From Apium graveolens (taxonomy: Eukaryota > Streptophyta > Magnoliopsida > Apiales > Apiaceae): a DNA stretch of 64,000 bases. The position numbers and the translations under genes were made by a program. How positions within the stretch are numbered: position 1 is the stretch's first letter; each line of letters opens with the position of its first letter. The stretch is from positions 136,395,263 through 136,459,262 of the forward strand of contig NC_133647.1 of NCBI RefSeq assembly GCF_009905375.1. The letters run 5' to 3'. Shown here in pieces: positions 22,749 through 34,195 of the stretch. Below the pieces are notes generated by a model. The model ran no database searches. It was not told where the DNA came from and saw nothing but the letters and a program-made list of their open reading frames with translations.

Positions 22749-23940
22749 TTGGTTGTTCGAGCACTAAGATACTCCTTGATAGATGGAATTTTGTATAAAA
22801 GATCTTATGTGATTCCTTACATAAGATGTCTCAGGCCCGATAAGGCACGCTTGGCTCTTGAGGAAGTACATGAAACAATCTGTGGGCAACACTTGGAGGG
22901 CAGAGCACTGGCTCATAAGATAACCCGTTTAGGCTTCTATTGGCCAGAATGATGTTTGATGCCAAAGAGTATGTGAAGAAGTGTGACCGCTGTCAGAAGC
23001 ATGCACCTGTCGTCAGATAACCCCCCTAGATGCTGACCTCCATCAACTCACCAATTCCCTTTGCTATGTGGGGAATGGATATACTTGGGTCTTTCCCCAT
23101 GGCCACGGCACAATGGAAGTTCCTGATTGTAGCCATTGATTATTTTACTAAGTGGGTTGAAGCCAAGCCTTTGGCCAAAATTACAACTAAGCAAGTTGCA
23201 CAATTCCTGTGGGAAAATATTATGTGTCGGTATGGAATTCCCCACATCCTAGTCACTGACAATGGAACACAGTTCAACAATGAGGAATTGAAGAAGTATT
23301 GTGAGCATAATGAAATTGAATTACAATTCACCTCTGTGGCTCACCCGCAAGCCAATGGGCAAGCGGAAGTGGTGAATCGAATAATCCTGGATGGACTAAA
23401 GAAGAGGATCGAGAAGTCGAGGAATAACTGGGTGGATGAAATACTCCCAATACTATGGGCCTATAGGACTACCTGTAGAGTCACAACTGGAGCAACTCCC
23501 TTCATGTTAGCATATGGGGCAGAAGCGGTTGTTCCTTTAGAAATATCACATTCCTCTCCCAGGATTCCAGCTTTCAATGCTGAAGAAAATGAGGAAGGGC
23601 AAAGGTTAGACCTGGATCTAGTCGACAATATCAGAGATGAGGCCAACGCCCGCAATACAGAGCATCAACAAAGAGCCTCCCTCTATTTTAATAAAAGGGT
23701 TAAAGAAAGGTTCTTTTACCAAGGAGGCTTGTTCTTAAGAAAGATTGAGGCTTCAGGAGTTGAAGAGAAAGAAAAGCTAATCCCTAACTGGGAAAGACCG
23801 TATAAGGTCGAGAAAATATGAGAATGAGGATCCTACAAGTCGGAAACCCTGAGTAGTAACAAAGTACCTCATAACTGGCGCGTTTTGAAGCTGAAGGTTT
23901 AATATGTTTAGGACATGAAAGACATGTTCTTGGTACTTAG
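22749..23940 (+). pseudogene. Gypsy F integrase
   Basis: The zinc-binding region spans 22860-23010 (HETICGQHLEGRALAHK, GFYWP, then a stop and a CDRCQKHA-like pair). The catalytic core is open over 23030-23821: Asp at residue 17 (WGMDILG), Asp at 77 (VTDNGTQF) and Glu at 113 (NGQAEVVNR) give a complete DDE triad. It continues through WAYRTTCRVTTGATPF and YGAEAVVPLE. The frame breaks near GPYKV-equivalent text at 23821, and the remaining C-terminal coding runs to about 23940 in another frame. Confidence 0.9.
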
Positions 23941-25560
23941 TAGTAAATGGAGGAATAAGGTCGACCAGTGTACGAGCATCCAATGAATAAAATTCCCGAC
24001 GGACCAAAGTACAGAAAATAAAAGACGAACATGAAATCAAACTACAAATGCAGGAGATCCTGAAGGATCAAAAATTAAGTCATGATGAACAATTAAGTTA
24101 CACACTAAAGATGTTCAAGTCCATGAAGGACCGTAAATAGATAAAAGTCACGCACGAAAAACAAAGCCATGCAAGGCCTAAACACTGAAGGACAATCTAT
24201 AATCCAAAATCAGATGATTAACCAATAATGGCAACCTCAAAAATAACCCAAAGGCTAGGAAAGCCCCACAAATTTACCATATCCGGGTAAGAGCTGTGAA
24301 CAGAGCCAATGGACATATTAACGGAGCACACCAAATCATTATGGGTGTCCATCATCTTGAATAAGTCTATAGACCGTCGATAAAGGCTAAGAGAGCTCTA
24401 GAATCCCAGTCCTACAACTTTCTCTCAAGTTTCTTCATCAATGCCGCCAAGGCCATGTGCTCACTCCTTCATTTTGCACTCCTAGTGAAAGAAGTTGCGA
24501 AGTAGGCGTTAGCCTAATAAGAAAAAGATATTAGAAAGCTAACTTCACGAAATGTATATGGTCAATTGAAGTCTACATTACACACTCCAGCCTACCAAAA
24601 AAGACTAATCAGCCTCAAGAGAAAGCCTTTGACCAACTGGAGATCCCTCGAAAAGGACTCCAGCAGACCAGCCTCCAAGGGATGCCTTAAGCTAGCCAGG
24701 CTCCTCCTTTAATTTGTGAAGTATTGAAATTTCTAAAAAGAATAGATGTACCAAATACAAGGCATGAGCCTCGCACATCCCCGCCTCAGGAAGTTGTTCG
24801 CCTAATAGGAACAAACATAACCAATGGGAAAATAAGAGGGGTTAGGCCAACTTTAACAAGGTTCCTTTGAATTATAAGGACCCATCAAGAACACGAACGT
24901 GATAGTTTATGTTTGAGGTCCATCGAGACATGTTATCCAAGAAAGCAAAAATGTTTCCCCTTGACCGACCAGAGGAGGTCGAGTAGCCATCCATAAAGAT
25001 CTTTGACCGTCTAAAGGGTCTTTGGATGAGGTCCCCACCCAGCAAGGCACTTCCTCGAATAAAAAAGAGAGAAGTCTAATCCACGAATTAATATTGAGAA
25101 TATTGAAGTTCAAGAACTTCCACGAAATAGGATCCCAAGGGCCAAGAAGCTCTAGACATTAAGGTTACGGCCGACCAGGGCCTTAAGGGTTTGGTCTCTA
25201 TGGCCGACCAAGAGTCCTTGAAGCTGACTCCTCTACATGGAAGGTTAGGCCAACTAGGACGTCCTCGAAGGAACGTCTACAGATGCCCGGAACTAATAGG
25301 GATGGCCCCTAAGAGAAGGTTCCAAGAAAATCATGAACTAAAGCCAAGGGATGCTCTTGGTGAAGAGTAGAATGTTCACGAGAATGAGTACATAACCCTC
25401 ACTAGAAAAAGGGCCAAACATCCAAAAAGAGCAGAATTTGACGACCAGGCCATATGAAGGCCTCATAGCCGACCGAAACCCATGTAGGGTTGATCCAGAC
25501 CCTCCTAAAGGTTTTCTGGTGGAACTCCTAATGAAATTCCTTGAGAATTCTTGAAAAATT
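23941..25560. other. Gypsy F 3' region, unique non-coding part
   Basis: About 1.6 kb after integrase with no supported gene on the plus strand. Tat elements often have long, fast-changing 3' regions, and some families carry an extra antisense reading frame there. Minus-strand open pieces exist downstream, but I do not call them genes. Confidence 0.6.
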
Positions 25561-25570
25561 AGGTGCCCAA

Positions 25571-25740
25571 TGAGAACAAGTTTGAAGAATAAAACGCCCA
25601 TGAGAACAAGTTCCGCGATGGCTAAAGAGTCATTGAGAACAAGTTCCGCGAAGGCTAAAGAGTCCATGAGAACAAATTTCGTGAAGACTAGGACATCCAC
25701 GAAAATAAATTTCATGAAAAATCGAACGTTCACTAGAAAA
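25571..25740. repeat. ~33-bp tandem repeat, about 5 units, in Gypsy F 3' region
   Basis: The phrase gagaacaagttccgcga..gctaaagagtcca recurs with spacings of about 30-33 bp (starts near 25572, 25602, 25635, 25668 and 25700). The last unit is diverged. Confidence 0.8.
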
Positions 25741-25884
25741 TGATCAGAAAAGCCTGGCTGAGGCTAAACAGTAAATTGATAGTCTTAAGGGACGATTATG
25801 TTAATCACCATGACCTCGAAGATTCTTAACGATTTCTTTGATTTTTAATGGATTTGGAAATATAAAGGCCCCAGTCAAGGTTCA

Positions 25885-25985
25885 AATTCAAAGAATCAAA
25901 GCCCAAATCCAAATAGGATTTGGAAATATAGAGGCCCAAATCCAAAGAGGATTTGGAAATATGAGAGGCCCAAATTAAAGCCCAA
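25885..25985. repeat. ~38-bp short tandem repeat in Gypsy F 3' region
   Basis: Two to three units of cccaaatccaaa(t/g)aggatttgg plus aaatatagagg lie just before the main 105-bp array. Confidence 0.7.
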
Positions 25986-26090
25986 GTACAAAGAAGAGCC
26001 AAAAAGACCAGGATCTAAGTCTAGATTTAGGAATCGTGGACAAATTAGTTCTAATAGGAGCCTAAAGATGAGCAAAATTTCGACCAAGAC

Positions 26091-27560
26091 CCGGGTCGTA
26101 AACTCGACTAGGATCCAGGTCGAAATCCTAGTCGTGAATCCTAGCCGAAGTTGCACGACCAGGAGTCAAAAGGTGGCATAAATTTCGACCAAGACCCAGG
26201 TCATAAACTCGACTAGGATCCAGGTCGAAATCCTGATCATGAATCCTAGTCGAAGTTTCATGAACAGGAGTCAAAAGGTGGAATAAATTTCGACCAAGAC
26301 CCAGGTCATAAACTCGACTAGGATCCAGGTCGAAATCCTGGTTGTGAATCCTAGTAGAAGTTTCACGAACATGAGTCAAAAGGTGGCATGAATTTCGACC
26401 AAGACCCATGTCGTAAACTCATCTAGGATCCAGGTCGAAATCCTGGTCGTGAATCCTAGTCAAAGTTTCACGAACAAGAGTGAAAAGGTGGCATGAATTT
26501 CGACCAAGACCCAGGTCAAAAACTCGACTGGGATCCAGGTCGAAATCCTGGTCATGAATCCTAGTCGAAGTTTCACGAATATGAGTCAAAAGGTGGCATG
26601 AATTTCGACCAAGATCCAGGTCGTAAACTCAACTAGGATCCAGGTCAAAATCCTGGTCGTGAATCCTAGTCGAAGTTTCACGAACAGGAGTCAAAAGGTG
26701 GCATGAATTTCGACCAAGACCCAGGTTATAAACTCGACTATGATCCAGGTCGAAATCCTGGTCGTGAATCCTAGTCGAAGTTTTACGAATAGGAGTTAAA
26801 AGGTGGAATGAATTTCGACCAAGTCCCAGGTCGTAAATTGGACTAGGATCCAGGTCGAAATCCTGGTCGTGAATCCTAGTCGAAGTATCACGAACATGAG
26901 TCAAAAGGTGGCATGAATTTCGACCAAAACCCAGGTCGTAAACTCAACTAGGATCCAGGTCGAAATCCTGGTCGGGAATCCTAGTCAAAGTTTCACGAAC
27001 ATGAGTCAAAAGGTGGCATGAATTTCGACCAAGACCCAGGTCGAAAACTCGAGTGGGATCCAGGTCGAAATCCTGGTCGTGAATCCTAGTCGAAGTATCA
27101 CCAACATGAGTCAAAAGGTGGCATGAATTTCGACCAAAACCCAGGTCGTAAACTCAACTAGGATCCAGGTCGAAATCCTGGTCAGGAATCCTAGTCAAAG
27201 TTTCACGAACATGAGTCAAAAGGTGGCATGTATTTCGACCAAGACCCAGGTCGTAAACTCAACTGGGATCCAGGTCGAAATCCTGGTCGTGAATCCTAGT
27301 CAAAGTTTCACGAACATGAGTCAAAAGGTGGCATGAATTTCGACCAAGACCCAGGTCGAAAACTCGACTAGGATCCAGGTCGAAATCCTGATCGTGAATC
27401 CTAGTCGAAGTTTTACGAACATGAATCATGTTGCGGCCAAAATTTCGACCAGGATCCAGGTCGTTAACTCGACTAGGATCTAGGTCGAAATCCTGGTCGT
27501 GAATCGTAGCCGAAATTGTTCTACCAGGGCTCAGGAACATGCCCAAATTCAACTAGGATC
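26091..27560. repeat. 105-bp minisatellite array, about 14 units, in Gypsy F
   Basis: The anchor cgaccaaga recurs at 26091, 26186, 26291, 26396, 26501, 26606, 26711, 26816, 26921, 27026, 27131, 27236, 27341 and about 27446. From 26186 onward the spacing is exactly 105 bp. Each unit contains an inverted repeat, TCGACTAGGAT...ATCCTAGTCGA, around an inner CCAGG...CCTGG pair. Because 105 is a multiple of three, one minus-strand frame stays in register across units (IHDQDFDLDPSRVYDLGLGR), broken by a few stops. Confidence 0.93.
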
Positions 27561-27973
27561 CATGTCGAAATTTCGACTAGGATCCTGATCGAAAAAGGGC
27601 TGAAAATTTCAGAAAAATCCCTGAAAAATTACGGAAAATTTGAAAATAATTTAAAAAATTATTTTTGATAAAATATTTTTGAAATATTAAAAAAGTAATA
27701 TTTGTGAGTATCAGAATATTCTTGAAAATTAGGAAAAAAATCCAGAAATTAAGGAAAAATTCCCGAAAAATACCAGAAAATTCCTAAAGAAAGGGAAAAA
27801 GGTAAGAAAATAATAGGGAAGTTCTAAAAACAACCCTAAAGCCGTGTGCAAGGTAAATCGTTGTAAATGTGTAGGTCGCTCCACACTTTACGCCAAAATG
27901 ATACCCTGTAAGGGAACGAATGAACTTAACTTCTGCGAAATCTTTTACGGTTTCCCAGAAGTTGGGGGGCATA
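27561..27973. other. Gypsy F AT-rich end of 3' region and polypurine tract
   Basis: AT-rich sequence with repeated ttccagaaaaattcc-like words and no gene. A second, weaker gypsy-type motif is not seen. The final gttggggggcata (27961-27973) abuts the 3' LTR and is the polypurine tract. Confidence 0.8.
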
Positions 27974-28679
27974 TGATAGGGAATAAAATAAACCCTAATT
28001 ACATAATTAATATCGCATTAATTGTATTAATATTAGGCTGACGGTTAAGTCCATTAGAAGAGGCCCAAGACCTTTGATAGGGGCCAAAAATAGCCTAGGA
28101 ATATAATTGGTGTTAAAATTAATTAGACCAGATACGGTCCAATAATGAAGCCCAATTAGAAAGGGCCCAAAACCCTTAATATTAATTAATTTCATAATTA
28201 ATTAATATGGGATAAATCAGGTGTCAAGATGAGTCCCTATGAGGATATAAATCCTTGAAGATTAGCACCCAAGGGACCTGATAGGATAAGGAATTTGTTT
28301 CCTACTTCCTAGGACTCCAAAGTCCATTTTAATTCTGAGACTTGCCCACCAAGTCTCCTAACCCAAATCCAATTCAAGGACTCCCAACATCTATATAAGG
28401 GGCCTCACCCCACAAATCAGAACTACGTTTTAGACTTAGTCCTTGGAGGACATGAAAGTCACTACGTCCTTGGTGAACCCCTACCGCCATAGCCCCGAGG
28501 GCAAGTATCACCAAGAACTACGTTTTTTGACTTGATCCTTGGCAATCAGCAAGGTACGTAGGCATCTTGTTAAGGCAAATTGAGCCACGAAACACAAGAG
28601 CAGTCAGATCGAGCCTCGAAGCTCACATTCCTTAGTAATAAATACATCAATCATATACCCTAGTTTTTAATCCATAACA
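27974..28679 (+). repeat. Gypsy F 3' LTR
   Basis: 706 bp, TGATAGGG...CCATAACA, partner of 17487-18185. The TATA-like tatataagg lies near 28392-28400. It is followed by aacac, the imperfect second target copy. Confidence 0.92.
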
Positions 28680-28684
28680 AACAC

Positions 28685-28954
28685 GTTCACTAAATTCGAC
28701 CAAAAATGGTCGAATTTATCTTCAAAAATTAAAGTTATTAGCCGGAAGTTTCCCCATTTTTTTGGCAGAGTATTCGACCGAATAAAAAAATCGGTTGAAT
28801 TTAGTTACTAAATTCGACCGATTAAAAACGGCTCCTCCTTAATTCGACCGTAAATGGTCGAATTTACCTGTGCCCCTTAAATTCGACCAAATATGGTAGA
28901 ATTTAGCCGCGGTCATTTTTAGTTGGTAAAAAATATCCTGTCTTTCTTGTAGTG
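28685..28954. repeat. CACTA-2 right subterminal repeats and terminus
   Basis: Palindromic motifs cluster here. 28691-28718 has perfect 11-base arms TAAATTCGACC and GGTCGAATTTA around a short spacer, and weaker copies follow near 28840-28905. The terminus tttcttgtagtg ends at 28954, followed by cat as the probable 3-bp target copy. Confidence 0.8.
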
Positions 28955-29610
28955 CATTTCTTCCTCCACTACATGCGTGCTACCTGCAAACCTCATTTTT
29001 CTTCCTGCTAAGAATTGACGCCGACTATTTATGAGTACCATACCAAATGCAAACGAATCTTCACCCTCATTCACTGTAGCATCTACATTTATCTTGTACA
29101 AGCCGTGGTCGGGAGGTTGCCATTTACTGTTCTGCGGTAGAACTGTTGAATTCTGTCTTGGAGATGCTTTGTGCCTTTTATTTGCTCCAGTCCATAATAA
29201 AATCATGTGTCATAGTTCTATCTTCAAAAAATTCCTTGTTTCTCGCGGACCAAACTGCACATAACACTATTGCAATTTTTACCAAATTCTCACTTGAGCA
29301 CATTAGGCTAAGCTTGTCAAGCAACCAGTCAGCTACACTTTCTACTTCCCTCATATCAAAAGTCAAACCTATATTCTGCCAATATTACTTGGAAAAATAG
29401 CATTCAAAAAATAAGTGTAATGGGTGCTCAATATCCCTAGTGCACATTGGGCAACAGTGTGGGATTGTGATTCCTTTATCTCTGAGCAAATTCCTAACAG
29501 TGTGGGATTGTGAGTACTCTAGCTACTAGAGATTCCAGATCATTGATAAGGTTCCAGCATTTCTTTATCTCAAATAGTTATTTTATAATTTTAATGGGCA
29601 CCAGGAGGTG
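28955..29610 (-). pseudogene. LINE ORF2 C-terminal fragment (zf-RVT and RNase H)
   Basis: On the minus strand, KCWNLINDLESLVARVL (29560-29510) is joined to the zinc-binding reverse-transcriptase domain NLLRDKGITIPHCCPMCTRD..HLFFEC (about 29490-29395). Then come DWLLDKLSLMCSSENLVKIA and WSARNKEFFEDR (29320-29220). An RNase H-like domain begins WQPPDHGLYKINVDATVNEG (29120-29060). Family members carry a longer interval between the first two blocks, so there is an internal deletion. The 3' end is cut by CACTA-2 at 28955 and the right side by the hAT element. Confidence 0.85.
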
Positions 29611-29618
29611 GCACTACG
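29611..29618. repeat. hAT target-site duplication, left copy
   Basis: gcactacg before the hAT left end pairs with gcactata at 33341-33348, six of eight bases alike. The 8-bp length is the hAT norm. Confidence 0.65.
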
Positions 29619-29839
29619 TAGAGCTGTTCACGAACCGAGCCGAGCTTTAATTTTTTTCTGACAAGCCGAGACGAGCTTTCTTAACGAACAGAAAATCGTG
29701 TTTGAGCTTGAGCTCGTTAAAAAATGTGCTGAACACGAGCTTTTATCAAACAAAATCGAGCCGAGTCGAACCGAGGCGAACACGAGCTTTCTCCATCAAA
29801 ATGAGCAGAGCCGAGCCGAGCCGAAGTAAAAAATTCTGG

Positions 29840-30510
29840 TCAAACACTGGTTCACTGTTAAAATAACAAACCAAATACTTTTATTTTTTTTCTAAAAATT
29901 TTGTCATATCACTAAAATATATCGATATTAACATCCGTATGGTTGGATCATTCATAAATATTTTTAAAAAAATTGAAACCTTAATATAAGACTAAACACT
30001 AGTTGCAAAAATAGGTCAAAACACCGGTTGCCTATTAAAATAACAACTCAAATACATTTATTTTTTCTAATTTTTTTGTCATATCACTAAAATATATTGA
30101 TCTTAACATCCGTACGGTTGTATCAACTATAAATATTTTTAAAAAAAATTGAAACATTAATAAGAGACTAAACACTAGTTACAAGTACAGGTCAAAACAC
30201 CGGTTGACTGTTAAAATAACGAACTAAATATATTTATTTTTTACTAGAAATTTTGTCCTGTCACTAAAATATATAGATCTTAACATCCGTACGGTTTGAT
30301 CATTCATAAATATTTTTAAAAAAAATTAAAAAATTAATATGAGACTGAACACTAGTTAAAGTACTATTCAAACCATTGGTTGATTGTCAAAATAACAAAC
30401 AAAATAAATATATTTTTTCTAAATTTCTTATCATGTCACTAAAATATATAGATCTTATCATCCATATGGTTGAATCATTTATAAATATATTTTAAAAATT
30501 GAAACATTAA
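29840..30510 (-). repeat. ~175-bp tandem array in hAT, block 1
   Basis: About four units, inverted relative to the CACTA arrays. The ttgtcatatcactaaaatatat and cggttggatcattcataaat anchors repeat every 175-178 bp. The block is interrupted at 30510 by a solo LTR and resumes at 31833. Confidence 0.85.
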
Positions 30511-31827
30511 TGTTGTGCAAGACATGTCGGTATCTCAACAATACTAAGTCAAATGGACAACCCAAAGTAAGTTGTATTGTTATATTAGTTTGTATTTGTA
30601 CTTGTAACATTTTAAAGTCTGTAAAAATACAAAGGAGCATACTGGAGTCTTTTTCCTTCAACAATATCAAGCCTAATGATTCTATCTGGAAAAAAATCAA
30701 GAAGATCATGCCTCAGATGAATTTTGAAGAAGTTTGGAGTTGAATAAATCTGTTTGGATAAAAATACTCTAAGTCAGGATCTCTACAAGTCACAGATTAA
30801 GTGTTATAGAAAAGTCACTCGAGAACTCCAAATGACTTATCGAGAAGTCAGGAAAGCTACTAGAGAAATCAGAGAGATATCGACAAGTCAAATAAAGACA
30901 TGAAGTTTGGAGATATCGACAAGTCATTTCTTTACTAGAGAACACAGAGTTATCGACAAGTCTACATTCATTAGATAACTCTGAGTTATCGATAAGTCAA
31001 AGTCCGCTAGAGAACTCAGAGATATCGATAAGTCAAAATTCGCTAGAGAACTCTAAGTTATCGCCAAGTCAAAGTGAAGACAAGAAGCTGAGAGACCTCG
31101 ACAAGCCAAAGTCTCTTATAGAGAACACAATGACCTCTACAAGTCAAATTCACTATGGAGCATTAGAAATCTCGATAAGTAAATATACTTATCGAGATAT
31201 CAAGATCTCTACATGCCTAACTGGAGATCTCGAGGTAAATTCTCAAAGTACAAAATGCAGACCAATTCAATATCCAAGATCTACAATCAACAAACAATCC
31301 AACCAGTTGGATTGATAAGTCTACAAAAAGCAGCTTGAAGGATGTGCAAGATCAATGGTTAAGATTAACTGACAAAGGAAGATCAAAGTAATCACAGGAT
31401 GATAATGATATGTTAATCCAGAAATAGAAGATTCATTTTTCCTAAAATGAAAATGACAAGTGACATTTTACTAAAGGTTAATAGCATGTCTTATTGTACA
31501 CTGTGTAAACTAGTAGTTAACTGATTTATAAAGTTAACACTGGTCCTTTGTTATTGGTAACATTTTAGATAGCAAAATCTTGTAATACTCTCAAGAAAAT
31601 GCTAAACTCTTTATCAACAAAGAGCCTAGAAATTTTGTAGCAAAACATTCTTAATTTTAATAAAATATTAAGTGAGTTTTGATAATTTGTGTTCTTCATT
31701 ATTCTGCATTAACACATTTCTCTACAAGATTAAATTTACTTTGTTCAACCATAAAGATTCAAGAAAAGCACAAAAACAACTAAAACACATTCACCCCCCT
31801 CTTTTGTGTGTTATTCATTTCCTAACA
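30511..31827 (+). mobile_element. Solo Copia LTR (long, SIRE/Maximus-like)
   Basis: 1317 bp from TGTTGTGCAAG to TTCCTAACA, flanked by a perfect 5-bp duplication attaa (30506-30510 and 31828-31832), with no internal retrotransposon coding. Solo LTRs arise when the two LTRs of an element recombine. The large size and the cacccccctcttttgtgtg end resemble Maximus/SIRE-type Copia LTRs; that assignment is tentative. The strand cannot be proven without the internal part. Confidence 0.85.
30830..31230. repeat. ~40-bp degenerate repeats inside the solo LTR
   Basis: About nine diverged units built on (g)agatatcgacaagtc followed by a ctagagaactc-type phrase. Spacing is about 37-45 bp. Confidence 0.75.
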
Positions 31828-31832
31828 ATTAA

Positions 31833-32560
31833 TATGAGACTAAAAACTAGTTACAAGTACAAGTCAAAACACCGGTTGACTGTTAAAATAACAAATCAAA
31901 CACTTTTATTTTTTTCTAAATTTTTTATCATATCACTAAAATATATAAATCTTAGCATCCGTATGGTTGGATTATTTATAAATATTTTTTAAAAATTTGA
32001 AACATTAATACGAGACTAAACACTAGCACAAATACTAGTCAAAACATAGTTTGACTGTTAAAATAGCAAAATAAAGATATTTATGTTTTTTTAAATTATT
32101 GTCATATCATTAAAATATATAGATCTTAATATCCGTACGGTGGGATCATTCATAAATATTTTTAAAAAAATTGAAACATTAATATGAGACTAAACACTAG
32201 TTACAAGTACTATCCAAACCATCGGTTGATTGTCAAAATAACCAACAAAATAAAAAAAAATCTAAAATTTTTGTCATATCACTAAAATATATAGATATTA
32301 GCATCTGTATGGTTGGATCAATTTTAAAAAATTGAAACATTAATACGAGACTACACACTAGCAAAAATACTCATCAAAACACAAGTTGACTTTTAAAATA
32401 GCAAAAAAAATATATCTATTTTTTAAAATTTTTATCATATCATTAAAATATTTAGATCTTAATATACGTACGGTTAGATCTTTCATTAATAATTTTAAAA
32501 AAAATTGAAATATTAATATTAGTCTAAACACTAATTTAAAATATTGTTCAACCCAATATA
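31833..32560 (-). repeat. ~175-bp tandem array in hAT, block 2
   Basis: About four further units of the same monomer (ttggat(t/c)att..ataaat anchors near 31965, 32141, 32314 and 32463), continuing block 1 across the solo LTR. Confidence 0.82.
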
Positions 32561-32749
32561 TATAAGTTTTTTTCAAATAAAAAAAACTAACATATTTAAT
32601 TTTGAAAATAAATAAAATTTTTATTCAAAATAAATTAGTTTAGCAAATATTTTTTTTTGCTATTTTTTTAACAAAGTCAATTGAGACCATAACACTCATG
32701 TACCTCCCTCCATAATTTATTTTGCTAACAAGAATTCACTCAACAACAT

Positions 32750-33020
32750 ATGCATAAAGCTAATAAGAAGCATGCGGGCCACCAGGTCACCTATCCGTGC
32801 GCCTCTCAATCTCTAATCCCCACCACCCATTAATATCCATCAACACTCTTAAATCATTTTCACAAACTCACACGGATAGAACAGAGCACACCATATAAGC
32901 ATAACTTCATATCCACTTCTTTCTCATTCTTCTTTAATCACTCGCAAATCTCCATCTCAATTTTCAGGTTTTGGTTCATTTTTTTTAATTGTATATACTT
33001 GATTTTCAATTTTCATTCTT
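32750..33020 (+). promoter_or_regulatory. Promoter/leader-like segment inside hAT
   Basis: A less AT-rich patch with ccatataagc (TATA-like, near 32891) is followed by a pyrimidine-rich cttctttctcattcttc leader and ttttcag|g splice-like sequence. It could be a remnant of the transposase gene's 5' end or a captured host 5' region. No coding follows. Confidence 0.25.
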
Positions 33021-33348
33021 CCTCTGAATAATATTCAGAATAATCAAATATATAAAAATTAAAATATTTTTTTAAATTTTTTTCGAGCCGAACCGAGCCT
33101 AGCTCGAGCCGAAACGAGCTCGGCTCGAGCTCGTTTTCTTAACGAACACATTTTTGTGTTCGAGCTCGAGCTCGATCCCTTAACAAACCGAGCCGCACAT
33201 GCCAGAAGCTCGGCTCGAGCTCGTTTTCTTAACCAACATATTTTTGTGTTAGAGCTCAAGCTTGATCCCCTAACAATTCGAGCCCTTAACGAGTCAAGTT
33301 CGAATTTGTTCGCGAACAGCTTGGTTCGCGAACAGCTCTAGCACTATA

Positions 33349-34184
33349 TGATAAGTGATAATTATTTTACTCGCATTGATGACATGGACAAATGAGTTAG
33401 ATTAAAGATAGCTCATAGGGTTACACATTTGCATTTTTAAGAAAGGTATAAGAAGCTATCAATGTTTATATTATTCAATTCTATAAATTATTTTAACTAA
33501 TACTCCATATCTCCAATAGGTATTTTTAGGAGTTTTGAAAATATAGCCTCTTAGTGTTGGATATACAAGAAATTTTGAATATACGAGATACTAGAATTTT
33601 AAAAATATATAAATTGTACTATATATTTGTTTATTATGAGTAATTTAAATAGAATATAGAGTATAAATCAATCTCCCAAAAAAATGAATGAAGTTTTTTT
33701 TTACAAAAATAAAAATACTTGAAGGGTTTTTATTTTTTTGGAAACGATAATACTTAGGTAAATTCTTTTATATTACCCCGCGTTCCTAAAAATATATGTT
33801 TATTTCGGTCAACTTTCATTAAAATTTAACTGAAATTTACACATATCATATAATCGAAAAAAATAATTATAAAAATATCTTGAAAAATTTATTTAGTCTA
33901 TTCTAAAATGTAACTTTCATGTTTTAAAAATAGATAATTTTTAAAATGATAGAAATGAGGGAGTCAAAGAAGGATATTTCCATTGCTAATGCAGATGGTG
34001 CAAGAAGGAATGAATCAATTATAGATAGACAGATAAAGGGGGCCTTGATGTGAAGGAAGTGTTGTTCAGATAGGCTGGATTGAAGGACTTGCAGTTGTGA
34101 GATTAAGTTTCAGGGTTTTTGGTTTTAGTTTATCTAGGTGTCTCTTTTTTGGATAGTGCAGTTATCTATTGTGGGCTTTATTTC
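33349..34184. other. AT-rich intergenic sequence
   Basis: About 0.8 kb without open frames of note or recognisable repeats. I see nothing supportable in it. Confidence 0.5.
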
Positions 34185-34195
34185 AGTTTCTCCTA
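34185..34195. repeat. SINE copy 2 target-site duplication
   Basis: agtttctccta is repeated exactly at 34428-34438, on the other side of the SINE. Confidence 0.9.

Larger units (their letters stand above)
17487..28679 (+). mobile_element. Gypsy F: Tat-lineage LTR retrotransposon, 11.2 kb
   Basis: Two LTRs of 699 and 706 bp start TGATAGGGAATAAAA and end CCATAACA. The 5-bp flanks are aaccc (17482-17486) and aacac (28680-28684), one mismatch apart. A primer site follows the left LTR and a G-rich tract (gttggggggcata) precedes the right one. Gag, protease, RT, RNase H, a second RNase H domain and integrase occur in that order. The second RNase H and the long repeat-filled 3' region after integrase are hallmarks of the plant Tat group. 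Stops and a frameshift inactivate it. It sits inside CACTA-2. Confidence 0.93.
13791..28954. mobile_element. CACTA-2: non-autonomous CACTA element split by Gypsy F
   Basis: The right terminus is exact: TCTTTCTTGTAGTG ends at 28954, the inverted form of CACTACAAGAAAGA. The left end is inferred near 13790-13822, where a weak cacttcgtg occurs and CACTA-type motifs begin. Without Gypsy F the element would be about 4 kb, close to CACTA-1 (4.25 kb), with the same order of subterminal repeats, non-coding sequence, ~175-bp tandem array and subterminal repeats. No transposase is seen, so movement would need enzymes supplied in trans. Confidence 0.7.
29619..33340. mobile_element. Non-autonomous hAT transposon, 3.7 kb
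   Basis: The ends are inverted repeats, TAGAGCTGTTC(A/G)CGAACC, at 29619 and ending 33340. Both flanking subterminal regions (29619-29830 and 33080-33340) are full of gagccgagc and cgagctcg motifs. Inside are an inverted copy of the ~175-bp tandem repeat in two blocks, a solo Copia LTR between them, and a promoter-like segment at 32750-33020. No transposase is seen. Confidence 0.85.

Noticed and set aside
23941..25560. Small open frames after Gypsy F integrase
   Set aside because: Short, without recognisable motifs, and in a region known to be non-coding and variable in Tat elements.
26128..27552. Series of minus-strand open frames with repeated HDQDFDLDPS text
   Set aside because: They arise from the 105-bp tandem repeat staying in register and are broken by stops. 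I list the idea of a decayed antisense gene only as a finding.
26091..27560. Regular repeat array resembling a CRISPR
   Set aside because: Whole 105-bp units repeat with no unique spacers, and the setting is a plant retrotransposon.
33059..33341. Opposed open frames in 33059-33341
   Set aside because: Products of the gagccgagc/cgagctcg subterminal repeats of the hAT element, not genes.
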